Assembly: GCA_049599735.1 (NCBI GenBank)
Contig: JBMYOX010000020.1
Coordinates: forward strand, 1 to 45,981
DNA: 45,981 nt
Direction of reading: 5' to 3'
Source of the DNA: Pontibacterium sp049599735
GTDB taxonomy: Bacteria; Pseudomonadota; Gammaproteobacteria; Pseudomonadales; Balneatricaceae
Shown here: positions 25,476 to 34,549 of the stretch, in pieces
How positions within the stretch are numbered: position 1 is the first letter of the stretch
Layout: every line of letters begins with the position of its first letter
Position numbers and translations under genes: made by a program
Notes under the pieces: generated by a model
Database searches by the model: none
What the model saw: the letters and a program-made list of their open reading frames with translations, nothing else
Told to the model about the DNA's origin: nothing

Positions 25476-25938
25476 ACAACAACTTGCACGCCTCTCCAAA
25501 CAGGAGCAACAGCGCCTGAGCCTCGCACTGATCATAATCCTGTGCCTGTCAGCCTGGTTATTTATCTGGAAGCCGGTTAATGCAAAAAACGAGCAACTGA
25601 CCAGCACACTGGAACAAAAGGTTCAGCTGTTAAACTGGATGCAGGCCTCTGCCCTTAAAGTGAAAAGCAACGCCACAACACAAAAGCAGTTTACAACCGC
25701 CAGTCTGCAGCAACACCTCAGCCGCCAGGCTCAGCGCTTTAAGCTCAAACTAAGCCGCATTCAGACCACCTCATCCGGCAAAGTACAGTTGCAGATGGAG
25801 CAGGCCGACTTTAACAACCTGCTGGCACTGATCAATCAGCTTGATTCCGAAGGCGTGACACTGGAACAACTGGCCATCAACCGCAAAAATAACCGAGGCA
25901 ACGTTTCTGCCCGCCTGACCTTCGGGGTTAGCCCATGA
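25468..25938 (+). CDS. gspM: T2SS platform protein GspM
   Basis: This 156-residue bitopic protein partners GspL. The membrane helix is at about 20-37 (ALIIILCLSAWLFIWKPV), followed by a periplasmic coiled stretch and a small ferredoxin-like domain. It starts with GTG inside the end of gspL (8-nt overlap), with GGGAG upstream. Confidence 0.9.
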   Translation: MLKQQLARLSKQEQQRLSLALIIILCLSAWLFIWKPVNAKNEQLTSTLEQKVQLLNWMQASALKVKSNATTQKQFTTASLQQHLSRQAQRFKLKLSRIQTTSSGKVQLQMEQADFNNLLALINQLDSEGVTLEQLAINRKNNRGNVSARLTFGVSP

Positions 25939-26675
25939 GCCGGTTCTGGCTGGTCACACTGTTTGTTTTCAGTTACCTCTTGTGCCTGGTTCTCAGTGTT
26001 CCACTGGCGCGTTACCTGCCGCCACTACTGCCGCAAGGTATCTCAGTAACAGGTATTCAGGGCAACCTGCTAAAGGGCTCCGCCAAAACAGTCCGACTAA
26101 ACAATCAGCCGGTTGAAAACCTTAACTGGCAACTGGACCTGCGCGCGTTGCTAAGCTTTCAGCCCACTCTGGAAATTACAGCCCGCACACAAGGCATTGA
26201 TATCTATACCAGAGCCACCGGTCATCTGCTTTCAACAGACATCACCCTGGAAAAAACCCGGGTCTCAGCGTCACTTCAGGACGTACTGGCACCTTATCAA
26301 CTGCTGCTGGATATAAACGGAAACAGTGCCCTGACACTGGCACCCCTGTCACTTAGAGAACCTTGTGAATCACTGGAGGGAAAGCTGACACTTGATACGC
26401 TTAACTCGACATCATTGCCTGTACTGGCAAAGCTGGAGAACCTGACAGGGCAGCTCAGTTGTCAGCAAAACACCCTGACACTTACCCTGCCGATAAAGCA
26501 GACATTATTAAAGGGGGATCTGGTTTTTTCAGTGTCTGAGCAGGCACGTTATCACACCCGCATCAATCTCAACTCACCGGATCCGGAGGTTAAAGGTTTA
26601 TTGCAAAACCTGATTGGGCCATCGAACAGAAAGGGTGAGTTCTACCGTGTTTTCAGGGGAAGGCTACACTTGTAG
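25935..26675 (+). CDS. gspN: T2SS protein GspN
   Basis: This 246-residue protein has one N-terminal membrane helix (about 4-24) and a periplasmic beta-rich domain with the GspN features GISVTGIQGNLLKGSAKTV and LNWQLD. GspN is dispensable in some systems and its role is unclear. It overlaps gspM by 4 nt and is the last gene of the operon; gspO, gspS and gspAB are absent here. Confidence 0.9.
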   Translation: MSRFWLVTLFVFSYLLCLVLSVPLARYLPPLLPQGISVTGIQGNLLKGSAKTVRLNNQPVENLNWQLDLRALLSFQPTLEITARTQGIDIYTRATGHLLSTDITLEKTRVSASLQDVLAPYQLLLDINGNSALTLAPLSLREPCESLEGKLTLDTLNSTSLPVLAKLENLTGQLSCQQNTLTLTLPIKQTLLKGDLVFSVSEQARYHTRINLNSPDPEVKGLLQNLIGPSNRKGEFYRVFRGRLHL

Positions 26676-26680
26676 CCTTT
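26660..26680. terminator. Hairpin spanning the convergent gspN and aldo-keto reductase stops
   Basis: AAGGCTACA (26660-26668) and TGTAGCCTT (26671-26679) are perfect 9-bp arms around CT; the loop would open to about four to six bases. It includes the gspN stop codon and reaches the stop of the convergent gene. The T tract is short (TTT) on the plus strand and absent on the minus strand, so termination efficiency is doubtful. Confidence 0.4.
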
Positions 26681-27716
26681 AAGGACAAGGATTAGGGAAG
26701 CGGCAATGTATCTTGTCTATTTCGGCTAAAAGCTCATCTGACAGTGTCAGATCGGCCGATTTAATATTCGCCCTGAGCTGTGCCATCGTTGTTGCGCCAA
26801 TAATATTAGCGGTCACATAAGGACGATGGTTAACCCAGGCCAGCGCCATCATCGCAGGCTCAATTCCATATTGATGCGCCAGCGCCACATAGGCTTCTAC
26901 CGCCTGCTGCCCCTGCTCGGTAAAATAACGCCCATAAGCCGGGTAGCGGGTAATACGCGCACCTTCAGGACGAGCACCGCCGATATATTTACCACTGAGC
27001 ACACCAAACGCCAGCGGTGAATACGGCAGCAGTGAAACACTCTCCCGCTGCAATACTTCGGTCAGGCCAATCTCAGCGGTACGGTTTAACAGATTAAAGG
27101 GATTCTGCACCGAGACTGTTTTTGGCAGCCTGTGCTGCTCCGCCAACTGCAGAAATTTCATGGTACCCCAGGCACTTTCATTAGAGAGCCCGATATGACG
27201 GATTAAACCTTCCTCCACCAGGTCGTTTAAAACCTCCAGGGTTTCGAGAATCGGGGTACCGTCTTTTTCGGGCTGATGCTGGTAATTCAGCTGACCAAAA
27301 AAGTTAGTTGCACGGTCCGGCCAGTGCAACTGATATAAATCGATATAATCCGTTTGTAAACGGCGCAAGCTGTTTGTGACTGCTTCCCGGATATTGGCCC
27401 GATCCAGGGTTATGGCCGGGCGCAGATAAGACACCATATCCGCTGGCCCGGCCACTTTAGTCGCTACAATAACCTGTTCACGGTTCGCACGTTTCTTCAG
27501 CCAGGTCCCGATAATTTCTTCGTTCCGTCCCTGATATTCAGCGGCGGTGGGTATCGGATACATCTCTGCCCCGTCCAGAAAATTCACACCCTGATCAAAG
27601 GCATAGTCCATCTGCTCATGGGCTTCGGCTTCACTGTGATCACTACCGTACGTCATAGTGCCCAGACAAATCTGACTAACCTGAATATCCGTGTAACCTA
27701 ACCGGTTATATAACAT
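26679..27716 (-). CDS. tas: NADP(H)-dependent aldo-keto reductase, Tas-like
   Basis: This 345-residue aldo-keto reductase is close in sequence feel to E. coli Tas. The catalytic tetrad is visible: D48 and Y53 in FLDGAEMYP, K87 in VATKVAG and H131 in YQLHWP. NADP-binding residues lie near the C-terminus (GATTMAQLRANIKSADL). The physiological substrate is unknown. It is 15 nt downstream of the rlmI-like gene on the same strand and convergent with the gsp operon. Confidence 0.9.
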   Translation of the reverse strand: MLYNRLGYTDIQVSQICLGTMTYGSDHSEAEAHEQMDYAFDQGVNFLDGAEMYPIPTAAEYQGRNEEIIGTWLKKRANREQVIVATKVAGPADMVSYLRPAITLDRANIREAVTNSLRRLQTDYIDLYQLHWPDRATNFFGQLNYQHQPEKDGTPILETLEVLNDLVEEGLIRHIGLSNESAWGTMKFLQLAEQHRLPKTVSVQNPFNLLNRTAEIGLTEVLQRESVSLLPYSPLAFGVLSGKYIGGARPEGARITRYPAYGRYFTEQGQQAVEAYVALAHQYGIEPAMMALAWVNHRPYVTANIIGATTMAQLRANIKSADLTLSDELLAEIDKIHCRFPNPCP

Positions 27717-27731
27717 GAGCGATGGATCTCC

Positions 27732-28928
27732 TTAAGATACGGGCAGAATACGAGCGAAGTAAGCTTTCAGGTAATCGGTTTCCGGAATCGCCGGGTGCAG
27801 AGGATGATCCGCGCCCTGGTGTCCCTGGTGGAAAACCTGCGCGTTACGATCCAGTTCCCGGCTGTTGGTACGGATAATATCCATCAGGCGGCTATATTCC
27901 AGATGCATAGAGCAGGAAGCTGAAATCAGCACCCCGCCTTTGCCCAGCAGGCGCATGGCAAAATTATTCATCCGGGAATAAGCCCGCTCACCATTACGAA
28001 TATCTTTCTTTTTCTGAATAAAAGCCGGTGGGTCCAGCACAACCACATCAAAGCGTTCTTTTTCTGAGATCATGGTTTTGCAGATATCAAAGGCATCTCC
28101 GTGGAAACCTTCAAAGCGGTTTTCAGCGCCATTGATACGTGCATTTTCAGCCGCTACTTCCAGCGCGTAATGAGAGGCATCCACACAGACAACCTGCTCG
28201 GCACCCGCCGCCAGCGCCTGTGCGCCCCAGCCACCCACATAGCTAAATAAATCCAGCACCCGTTTGCCTTTAACCATTTGCTGCATACGAGCACGGTTAT
28301 CACGATGGTCATAAAACCAGCCGGTTTTCTGACCTTTCTGCAGCGGTGCCAGCAGCGGTACACCGTTCTCTTCCAGGGGACATAAGTCCGGCAGTTCACC
28401 CTGCACAACTTCGGTATAAGTTTCCAGGCCTTCCATCGCGCGCATTTTGCCATCGTTACGCAGCAAAATCGCTTTGGGATTAAAGACTTTATTCAGCGCA
28501 TCAACGATATCTTCCAGCACTGCTTCCATGCCTGCTGTTGAAACCTGAACCACAAAGGTATCCATAAAGCGGTCAATAACCAGGCCAGACAGACCATCGC
28601 TGTCACCGTACACCAGACGATAACAAGGCGCATCAAAACAGGCCTCGCGTAACGACAGCGCAATTTTCAACCGATGGATAATCAGGGAGCGATTCAGAGG
28701 ATGGCTGATATCACGGCTGATAATACGGCCACAAATCAGTGTATTAGGGTTAACATACGCAATACCCATCGGTTTGCCGCGATTGTTTTCAACAACCACC
28801 TGCTCACCGGTGGCGAAATTTTTTAGCGGTGTCAGTGTCGTATCTACTTCATTGCTATAGATCCAAAGGTGACCACCACGCAGACGACGATCTGCGCCAT
28901 CTCTCAGTTTCAGGGTTTGCAGCGACAT
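27732..28928 (-). CDS. rlmI: Class I SAM-dependent rRNA methyltransferase, RlmI-like
   Basis: This 398-residue protein has an N-terminal PUA domain (about 1-75, RRLRGGHLWIYSNEV), a linker domain and a Rossmann methyltransferase domain with VLDLFSYVGGWGAQALAAGA for SAM binding and VLDPPAFIQKKKDI as the catalytic motif IV. RlmI methylates C1962 of 23S rRNA to m5C. Members of this group are hard to separate by eye, so the exact target base is inferred. Length agrees with RlmI (396 in E. coli). Confidence 0.85.
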   Translation of the reverse strand: MSLQTLKLRDGADRRLRGGHLWIYSNEVDTTLTPLKNFATGEQVVVENNRGKPMGIAYVNPNTLICGRIISRDISHPLNRSLIIHRLKIALSLREACFDAPCYRLVYGDSDGLSGLVIDRFMDTFVVQVSTAGMEAVLEDIVDALNKVFNPKAILLRNDGKMRAMEGLETYTEVVQGELPDLCPLEENGVPLLAPLQKGQKTGWFYDHRDNRARMQQMVKGKRVLDLFSYVGGWGAQALAAGAEQVVCVDASHYALEVAAENARINGAENRFEGFHGDAFDICKTMISEKERFDVVVLDPPAFIQKKKDIRNGERAYSRMNNFAMRLLGKGGVLISASCSMHLEYSRLMDIIRTNSRELDRNAQVFHQGHQGADHPLHPAIPETDYLKAYFARILPVS

Positions 28929-28954
28929 TTTATTCCGTCCGGCTTAAACAACAA

Positions 28955-29006
28955 TCCCGGCGAATGCCGGGACAGGGAAATCAGAAAGATACACCTGAAG
29001 GTGTAT
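28955..29006 (-). terminator. Two consecutive hairpins after gcvH
   Basis: TCCCGGC/GCCGGGA (28955-28972, loop of 4) and ATACACC/GGTGTAT (28989-29006, loop of 4) lie between the gcvH stop and the rlmI-like start. Neither is followed by a long T run on the minus strand, so they may be 3'-end stabilisers or weak terminators. Confidence 0.45.
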
Positions 29007-29014
29007 CCGGTTGA

Positions 29015-29407
29015 TCAGGATTCAGATTCACAGTGCTCGGCATAAGCGTCAGCACTGAGTAACAGCTCAAGCTCTGCTGCATCACTCAGCTTCACTTTAA
29101 AGAACCAGCCATCACCATAAGGGTCTGTATTCACCTGTTCAGGTGTATCTTCAAGCGATTCATTAATCGCAATCACTTCACCCGATACAGGTGCATAGAT
29201 ATCGGAAGCGGCCTTCACGGACTCAACAACACCGGCATCATCACCGTTTTCAAATTCAGTGCCGATCTCCGGTAATTCTACAAACACCACATCACCCAGC
29301 AGATCCTGTGCGTGGTCAGTCACACCCACGGTTACAATGCCGTCACCTTCGTCACGGATCCACTCATGGCTTGCCACATATTTCAGTTCAGATGGAATAT
29401 CACTCAT
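29015..29407 (-). CDS. gcvH: Glycine cleavage system H protein
   Basis: This 130-residue lipoyl carrier shuttles the aminomethyl group between GcvP, GcvT and the lipoamide dehydrogenase. The lipoylation site is K65 in VESVKAASD. ATG 29407 gives the usual start MSDIPSELKYVASHEW and normal length; upstream in-frame codons belong to the intergenic gap. It follows gcvT by 22 nt. No gcvP lies downstream; the next gene is the rlmI-like one. Confidence 0.96.
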   Translation of the reverse strand: MSDIPSELKYVASHEWIRDEGDGIVTVGVTDHAQDLLGDVVFVELPEIGTEFENGDDAGVVESVKAASDIYAPVSGEVIAINESLEDTPEQVNTDPYGDGWFFKVKLSDAAELELLLSADAYAEHCESES

Positions 29408-29429
29408 GTCCGCACCCTGTTCTGTCGAA

Positions 29430-30536
29430 TTAAGAAAAAACTTTTTGACCGTTGCGTACAAACACCGGGGATACAACTTTCACCGGGATCTGTTTGCCTC
29501 GCATATCAACATCAGCACATTCGGCTGTTGTTTTTGGCACCCGTGCCAGGGCTACCGAATAACCCAGTGTTGGCGAGAAACTACCGCTGGTAATTTCTCC
29601 TTCACCAATGCCTTCAACTATTACTTTTTGATGCGCCCGCAGCACACCACGGCCTTCGAGCACCAGGCCCACCAGCTTCTCAGTCACACCGGCTTCACGC
29701 TGGGCTTGCAGTGCAGAGCGCCCGATAAAATTCCGTGTTTCCGGCTCCCAGGCAATTGTCCAGCCCATATTAGCGGCCAGTGGTGAAACGGTCTCATCCA
29801 TTTCAGCGCCGTACAGATTCATACCCGCTTCCAGGCGCAACGTATCACGCGCGGCCAAACCACAAGGTTCAACCCCGGCACCTGACAACGCCTGCCAGAA
29901 ATCAGTGGCTTCATCTTCTGGCAACATCACTTCCAGGCCATCTTCCCCGGTATAACCGGTACGGGCGATAAACCAGCCCTCAGACTCAATGCCCTGGAAA
30001 ATACTCAGATCATCAATCAGCTTAGCGCGAGACTCTGTTACTGCCTGTTTTGCACGGTTAAGCGCCTCAGGGCCTTGTACAGCAATCAGCGCAAGCTCCG
30101 GCTGCTCCGTTAATGCCACTTCATCAAAATGAGCAGATTGTTCGGCCATCCAGCGCAAATCTTTTTCACGGGTCGCGCAGTTTACCACCACCCGGAACCA
30201 TTCACCTGAGACACCTGGCTCGGTCATCAGGTAAACAATCAGGTCATCAATAACCCCGCCATCGGTATTCAACATACCGGAATACAAGGCTTTGCCTTTT
30301 ACCTTAAGCTTAGCCACATCATTGGCCAGCAGATAACGCAGGTATTCCTTGGCATCAGCACCGGTCACATCCACAACTGTCATGTGGGATACATCAAACA
30401 TACCGGCAACTGCACGGACGGTTTTATGCTCTTCCATCTGAGAACCGTAATGCAGTGGCATGTCCCAGCCACCAAAATCAACAACCTTAGCACCCATTTC
30501 CTGGTGTACCGGGTAAAGCGCGGTTTTATTGCCCAT
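29430..30536 (-). CDS. gcvT: Aminomethyltransferase (glycine cleavage T protein)
   Basis: This 368-residue enzyme moves the methylene group from the H protein to tetrahydrofolate and releases ammonia. N-terminal VVDFGGWDMPLHYGSQMEEH, MFDVSHM (about 47-53) and the folate-site region GYTGEDGLEVMLP are standard. ATG 30536 is preferred; a GTG one codon earlier is possible. A glycine riboswitch was looked for in the 130 nt upstream and not found. TATAAATT (near 30607-30614) may be the -10. Confidence 0.95.
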   Translation of the reverse strand: MGNKTALYPVHQEMGAKVVDFGGWDMPLHYGSQMEEHKTVRAVAGMFDVSHMTVVDVTGADAKEYLRYLLANDVAKLKVKGKALYSGMLNTDGGVIDDLIVYLMTEPGVSGEWFRVVVNCATREKDLRWMAEQSAHFDEVALTEQPELALIAVQGPEALNRAKQAVTESRAKLIDDLSIFQGIESEGWFIARTGYTGEDGLEVMLPEDEATDFWQALSGAGVEPCGLAARDTLRLEAGMNLYGAEMDETVSPLAANMGWTIAWEPETRNFIGRSALQAQREAGVTEKLVGLVLEGRGVLRAHQKVIVEGIGEGEITSGSFSPTLGYSVALARVPKTTAECADVDMRGKQIPVKVVSPVFVRNGQKVFS

Positions 30537-30667
30537 CACTGCAACTCTTTGTGAATAAGTGACACAGCGCTTAGAGCAACTGTGAAACTAAAAAAAGGGA
30601 TGATAATTTATAGGCAATCAGGCAACAGATCAATCTTTGAGCGTTATTAACCTTTGAGACCATAGTC

Positions 30668-31942
30668 TCAGGATCGGATTGGCCTTCTTGCTGATCTGGG
30701 CAGATTGCCCCGCAGCCCCATCGCATCCATCACGATATGATTTTTTACCGGGCCGACTTTATCCAGCAAGTTCATACCCAAATTACGCGCCAGACGCACC
30801 ACCAGCTGCTGTTCATTAAACAACCGTTTAAAGCTTTCCATCGCCGCCGACATTTTCAGGTTGTCACTACGCCGGGCACGCTGAAAACGACGTAACACAG
30901 ATTCATCACCCAACAACTCACCCCGCTGGGCGGCGTCCAGCAGTGTTTCAGCCAACGCAGCAGCATCCAGCAAGCCCAGGTTAACCCCCTGGCCCGCCAG
31001 AGGATGGATGGTATGGGCTGCATCACCAATCAAGGCAAAACCGGGTTGCACATAATATTTTGCGTGGCGCTGGCGCAGTGGAAAAACATGGCGCGGGTCA
31101 CTCCAGCATACTTTCCCAAGACGGTGTTCAAAGGCACGGGACAATGCATGGCAAAAAGTCTCATCATCCAGTGCCATCAATTCCCGTGCATGGCCCGGTG
31201 AGGTCGACCAGACAATCGAGCTGTAATAATCCCCTTCATCACTGTGCAGTGGCAAAATAGCCAGAGGGCCATCTTCCGTAAAACGCTGCCAGGCGGTGTG
31301 CTGATGGGGGCGTTCTGTTTTTATGGTTGTCACTATTGCATGATGACCGTAATCCCACTCCCACATAGGAATACCTGCCATCTGGCGAGTGCGGGACAAA
31401 GCCCCGTCTGCGGCAACCACCAGCGTTGCTTTTAGTTCACGGCCGTCACTCAGCGTTAATTGCCGGTAGTCTGTGTCAGTTTCGCCTCTCGGCTCTGAGA
31501 GTGCCTGCACCTCAACTCCGGCTTCAAAACGGATATTGTCGTGCTGCCCCATCACTTCATAAAGCGCCGCCAGGGTAACCCGGTTTTCGACAATATGTCC
31601 CAGGCAAGGCTCGTGTAGTTCACGGGCGGAAAAGTGAATATGGCCGGTGCCCTCACCATCCCATACATCCATATGCATATAAGGGCTGACACGATAGGCC
31701 TGCATTTTCGGCCAGGCACCCACGGTCGTCAGCACTTGCTGGGAGGCGCAGGTAAGTGCACTGACCCGCGGATCATAAGCATCCGCCTGCTGCGCCCGAA
31801 CTACCTGGGGATAAGCCGCCGGATCACCCGCCTGCCGCTCCAACAGCCAAATATTCAAACCACCGGGGGCCAACAACGTTGCCAGGGTCACACCCACCAT
31901 ACCGGCACCTACAATCACAATATCGGCTTGTTCAGGCTTCAT
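30668..31942 (-). CDS. ubiI: UbiH/UbiI-family FAD hydroxylase (UbiI/VisC-type)
   Basis: This 424-residue flavin monooxygenase of ubiquinone synthesis has FAD motif VIVGAGMVGVTLA (about 9-21), the internal DG motif ADGALSRTRQ and GDAAHTIHPLAGQGVNLGLLDA. Aromatic-ring position cannot be read from sequence; UbiI hydroxylates C5. It is placed as ubiI because it directly follows ubiH (10 nt), as in E. coli. A hairpin TGAGAC/GTCTCA (30655-30670) overlaps its stop codon. Confidence 0.88.
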   Translation of the reverse strand: MKPEQADIVIVGAGMVGVTLATLLAPGGLNIWLLERQAGDPAAYPQVVRAQQADAYDPRVSALTCASQQVLTTVGAWPKMQAYRVSPYMHMDVWDGEGTGHIHFSARELHEPCLGHIVENRVTLAALYEVMGQHDNIRFEAGVEVQALSEPRGETDTDYRQLTLSDGRELKATLVVAADGALSRTRQMAGIPMWEWDYGHHAIVTTIKTERPHQHTAWQRFTEDGPLAILPLHSDEGDYYSSIVWSTSPGHARELMALDDETFCHALSRAFEHRLGKVCWSDPRHVFPLRQRHAKYYVQPGFALIGDAAHTIHPLAGQGVNLGLLDAAALAETLLDAAQRGELLGDESVLRRFQRARRSDNLKMSAAMESFKRLFNEQQLVVRLARNLGMNLLDKVGPVKNHIVMDAMGLRGNLPRSARRPIRS

Positions 31943-31952
31943 TCTGGAGTCC

Positions 31953-33218
31953 TTATTTCTGTATCGGTGTCGCAGTCAGGTCAGGCGCAGGCATATCCAG
32001 TCCCATCGCACCCCGGGCAAAAACAGTTTTTGCCGGCGGACATATATCCATCAGTTGCAACCCTAAGTCACGCCCGGCAGCAAGCAGTACATTGTTATTT
32101 GAAAAGAGTTTCATAATACGGTCACTAAGACCAATCGTGCGCTCCTGATCGTGACTCTGCTGATGATAAAATGCCTGTAGCAACTGCAAGTCACCTGGTG
32201 ACCGGCCCTGCTTGCGCGCCTGGATCAATTGTTCTGCCAGCGCAACCACACCGCGCAGCGCCAGGTTATAACCCTGGCCTGCAATCGGGTGCATGGCATG
32301 GGCCGCATTGCCCAATATCACCAGCCCGGCCCTGACCTGCTCATCAGCCAGTGCCAGCTTCAGCGGGTAAGCGTGGCGCTCTCCCGCATGCACAAAACGG
32401 CCCGCGCGGTAACCAAAACGTTCATGCAGGCGCGCCAGGAAAGCGGCATCATCCAACGCCAGCACTTCTTCCACCTGGTCATCAGGTACCGTCCAGATCA
32501 GACCACAACGATGCCGCCCGCCTTCATCTTCCAGCGGTAACAACGCCATAGGGCCTGTGTCCGTAAAACGCTCATAAGCCACACCACCATGAGGTCTGTC
32601 CGGGCTCACATTGGCAATCACCGCGTGCTGACCGTAAGCCTGCTGCCGATAACCGATACCCATACGTTCACGAAGCTCCGAACGCCCCCCGTCTGCCATC
32701 ACCACCAGTTCAGCGGTCAGCGATACTGTCTTTTCATGCTGCAACAGCTTCAGCGCCATCTGCTCGGTGCCCGGTGTAATTTCTGTAACTTCAGCAGGGC
32801 AGATAAAATCGACCCGCCCGGCATCCGGTTGTTTTAAGCGATCGAGCAACACCCGCCCCAGCCAGTGATTTTCCACCACATAACCCAGCGCCGGTACTTG
32901 TTCTTCACTGGCATGCAGACGGGTTACCCCAAAATGGCCACGATCCGATACATGAATATGCTCTATCGGGCTCAGATGCTGGCGCAAGGTATGCCAGATA
33001 CCCATCAGCTCATAAAGGGTACGGGCGCCATAAGCCAGAGCGGTGGCGCGGGAGTCGTAACTCGGCTGATACGTCAGTGCCTGCGCCTGGGGCATTTCAA
33101 AGGCTTCAACCACGGCAATATTCAAATCCAGCGCTTCGCTGGCAGGCAATAACGCACAGGCCAGACTCGCGCCGACCATGCCGCCGCCCACAATGACAAT
33201 ATCGTAATGCTGCTTCAT
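31953..33218 (-). CDS. ubiH: 2-octaprenyl-6-methoxyphenol hydroxylase
   Basis: This 421-residue FAD hydroxylase of ubiquinone synthesis has the FAD fingerprint DIVIVGGGMVGASLACAL at the N-terminus. DSRATALAYGARTLYELMGIW, a UbiH-like stretch, and GNAAHAMHPIAGQGYNLALRG at the second FAD motif follow. Paralogous to the downstream ubiI-type gene. Its start overlaps the pepP stop by 4 nt, the classical ygfB-pepP-ubiH-ubiI order. Confidence 0.92.
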   Translation of the reverse strand: MKQHYDIVIVGGGMVGASLACALLPASEALDLNIAVVEAFEMPQAQALTYQPSYDSRATALAYGARTLYELMGIWHTLRQHLSPIEHIHVSDRGHFGVTRLHASEEQVPALGYVVENHWLGRVLLDRLKQPDAGRVDFICPAEVTEITPGTEQMALKLLQHEKTVSLTAELVVMADGGRSELRERMGIGYRQQAYGQHAVIANVSPDRPHGGVAYERFTDTGPMALLPLEDEGGRHRCGLIWTVPDDQVEEVLALDDAAFLARLHERFGYRAGRFVHAGERHAYPLKLALADEQVRAGLVILGNAAHAMHPIAGQGYNLALRGVVALAEQLIQARKQGRSPGDLQLLQAFYHQQSHDQERTIGLSDRIMKLFSNNNVLLAAGRDLGLQLMDICPPAKTVFARGAMGLDMPAPDLTATPIQK

Positions 33219-34549
33219 AAGTTCCGGGTAGCCGCCATTAGTGCTTCAATCTCATCAACCTGCTTAGGCACTGAGGCGGTTAAGACTTCACAACCCTCCT
33301 CGGTCACTAATACATCGTCTTCGATCCGTATGCCAATGCCGCGCCAACGCTCCTCTACGTTGTCATTAAAGGGAGATACATAAATACCAGGTTCTACCGT
33401 CATCACCATGCCCGGCTCCAGCACTCGCCAGTCGCCGTGTACTTTGTAGTCACCCACATCATGCACATCCATACCCAGCCAGTGACCAATCCGGTGCATA
33501 TAAAACTCCCGGTAAGCCCCCCGGTCAATCAGGTTCTGACGTGTGCCGGTCAGTAAACCCAGCTCAATAAGGCCGTCAGTAATCACCTCAACCGAACGGT
33601 CATGCACATCAATCCAGGGAGTGCCGGGACGTACCAGCTCAAGACAAGATTCCTGAGCTTCAAGTACTAATTCATAAAGTGCCTTTTGTTCCGGGCTAAA
33701 ACGTCCGTCAACCGGAAAAGTACGGGTAATATCACCAGCGTAATAATCCAGCTCACAACCGGCATCAATCAGGACCAGATCACCTGCCTTAAGCACTTCG
33801 CTGTTCTCTGTATAGTGCAGCACACAGGCATTATCACCACCGCCTACGATAGAAGGATAGGCCGCCTGACGACAACGGTTCAGGGCAAAATAATGGGTAA
33901 TTTCAGCTTCAAGTTCATACTCAGTGATACCGGGGCGACAATATTGCATCGCCCGTATATGGGCCTGGGCAGATATCTCTCCCGCCTGGCGCATAACCTC
34001 GGCTTCGGCGTCCGATTTAAAGAGGCGCATCTCATGCAACAGGTGATCCAGCATCACCATTTCAGTGGGCGGCACCGCACCCTGACGCGCCTGGGATCGG
34101 ATGGCATTCAACCAGCCACGCACCTGCCCGTCCAGCTGCTCATCACCGCCAATGGCATAATAAATACGTTCACAGCCATCCAACAGTTTTGGCATCTGCT
34201 CGTCAATCGTGCCTATAGCATGCGCCTGCGCGGCACCATAATCGACTTTTAAGCCCTCGGGCCCTGCTCGATAACCGTGCCAGATTTCCATCTCAGGATC
34301 ACGATCCTGACAAAACACCACATACTCACCTGCCGCCCGCCCCGGTATCAGCACCAGCACCGCATCCGGCTCATCAAAGCCACTCAGGTAATAAAAATCG
34401 CTGTCCTGGCGAAAGGCATAATCAACATCCCGGTTACGGGGTTGCAGCTGAGCAGAAGGAATTATCGCAATACTGTGCGGTTTCATCTGCGCCATCAGGT
34501 TACGACGACGTTCCTCAAAGCAGGAAGCAGAAAGCAGGCTTTTCATCAT
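33215..34549 (-). CDS. pepP: Xaa-Pro aminopeptidase P
   Basis: This 444-residue metallopeptidase removes N-terminal residues before proline. It has an AMP-N domain at the N-terminus and the M24 pita-bread domain. The metal ligands fall in IDAGCELDYYAGDITR (two Asp), HRIGHWLGMDVHDVG (His), TVEPGIY (Glu) and IRIEDDVLV (Glu). Two ATGs occur in tandem; the first forms a TAATG overlap with the upstream ygfB stop. Confidence 0.95.
   Translation of the reverse strand: MMKSLLSASCFEERRRNLMAQMKPHSIAIIPSAQLQPRNRDVDYAFRQDSDFYYLSGFDEPDAVLVLIPGRAAGEYVVFCQDRDPEMEIWHGYRAGPEGLKVDYGAAQAHAIGTIDEQMPKLLDGCERIYYAIGGDEQLDGQVRGWLNAIRSQARQGAVPPTEMVMLDHLLHEMRLFKSDAEAEVMRQAGEISAQAHIRAMQYCRPGITEYELEAEITHYFALNRCRQAAYPSIVGGGDNACVLHYTENSEVLKAGDLVLIDAGCELDYYAGDITRTFPVDGRFSPEQKALYELVLEAQESCLELVRPGTPWIDVHDRSVEVITDGLIELGLLTGTRQNLIDRGAYREFYMHRIGHWLGMDVHDVGDYKVHGDWRVLEPGMVMTVEPGIYVSPFNDNVEERWRGIGIRIEDDVLVTEEGCEVLTASVPKQVDEIEALMAATRNL

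Noticed and set aside
30537..30667. Possible glycine riboswitch before gcvT
   Set aside because: No tandem aptamer core or GGAGAG-type blocks seen, and the 130-nt gap is short for a tandem aptamer plus expression platform.
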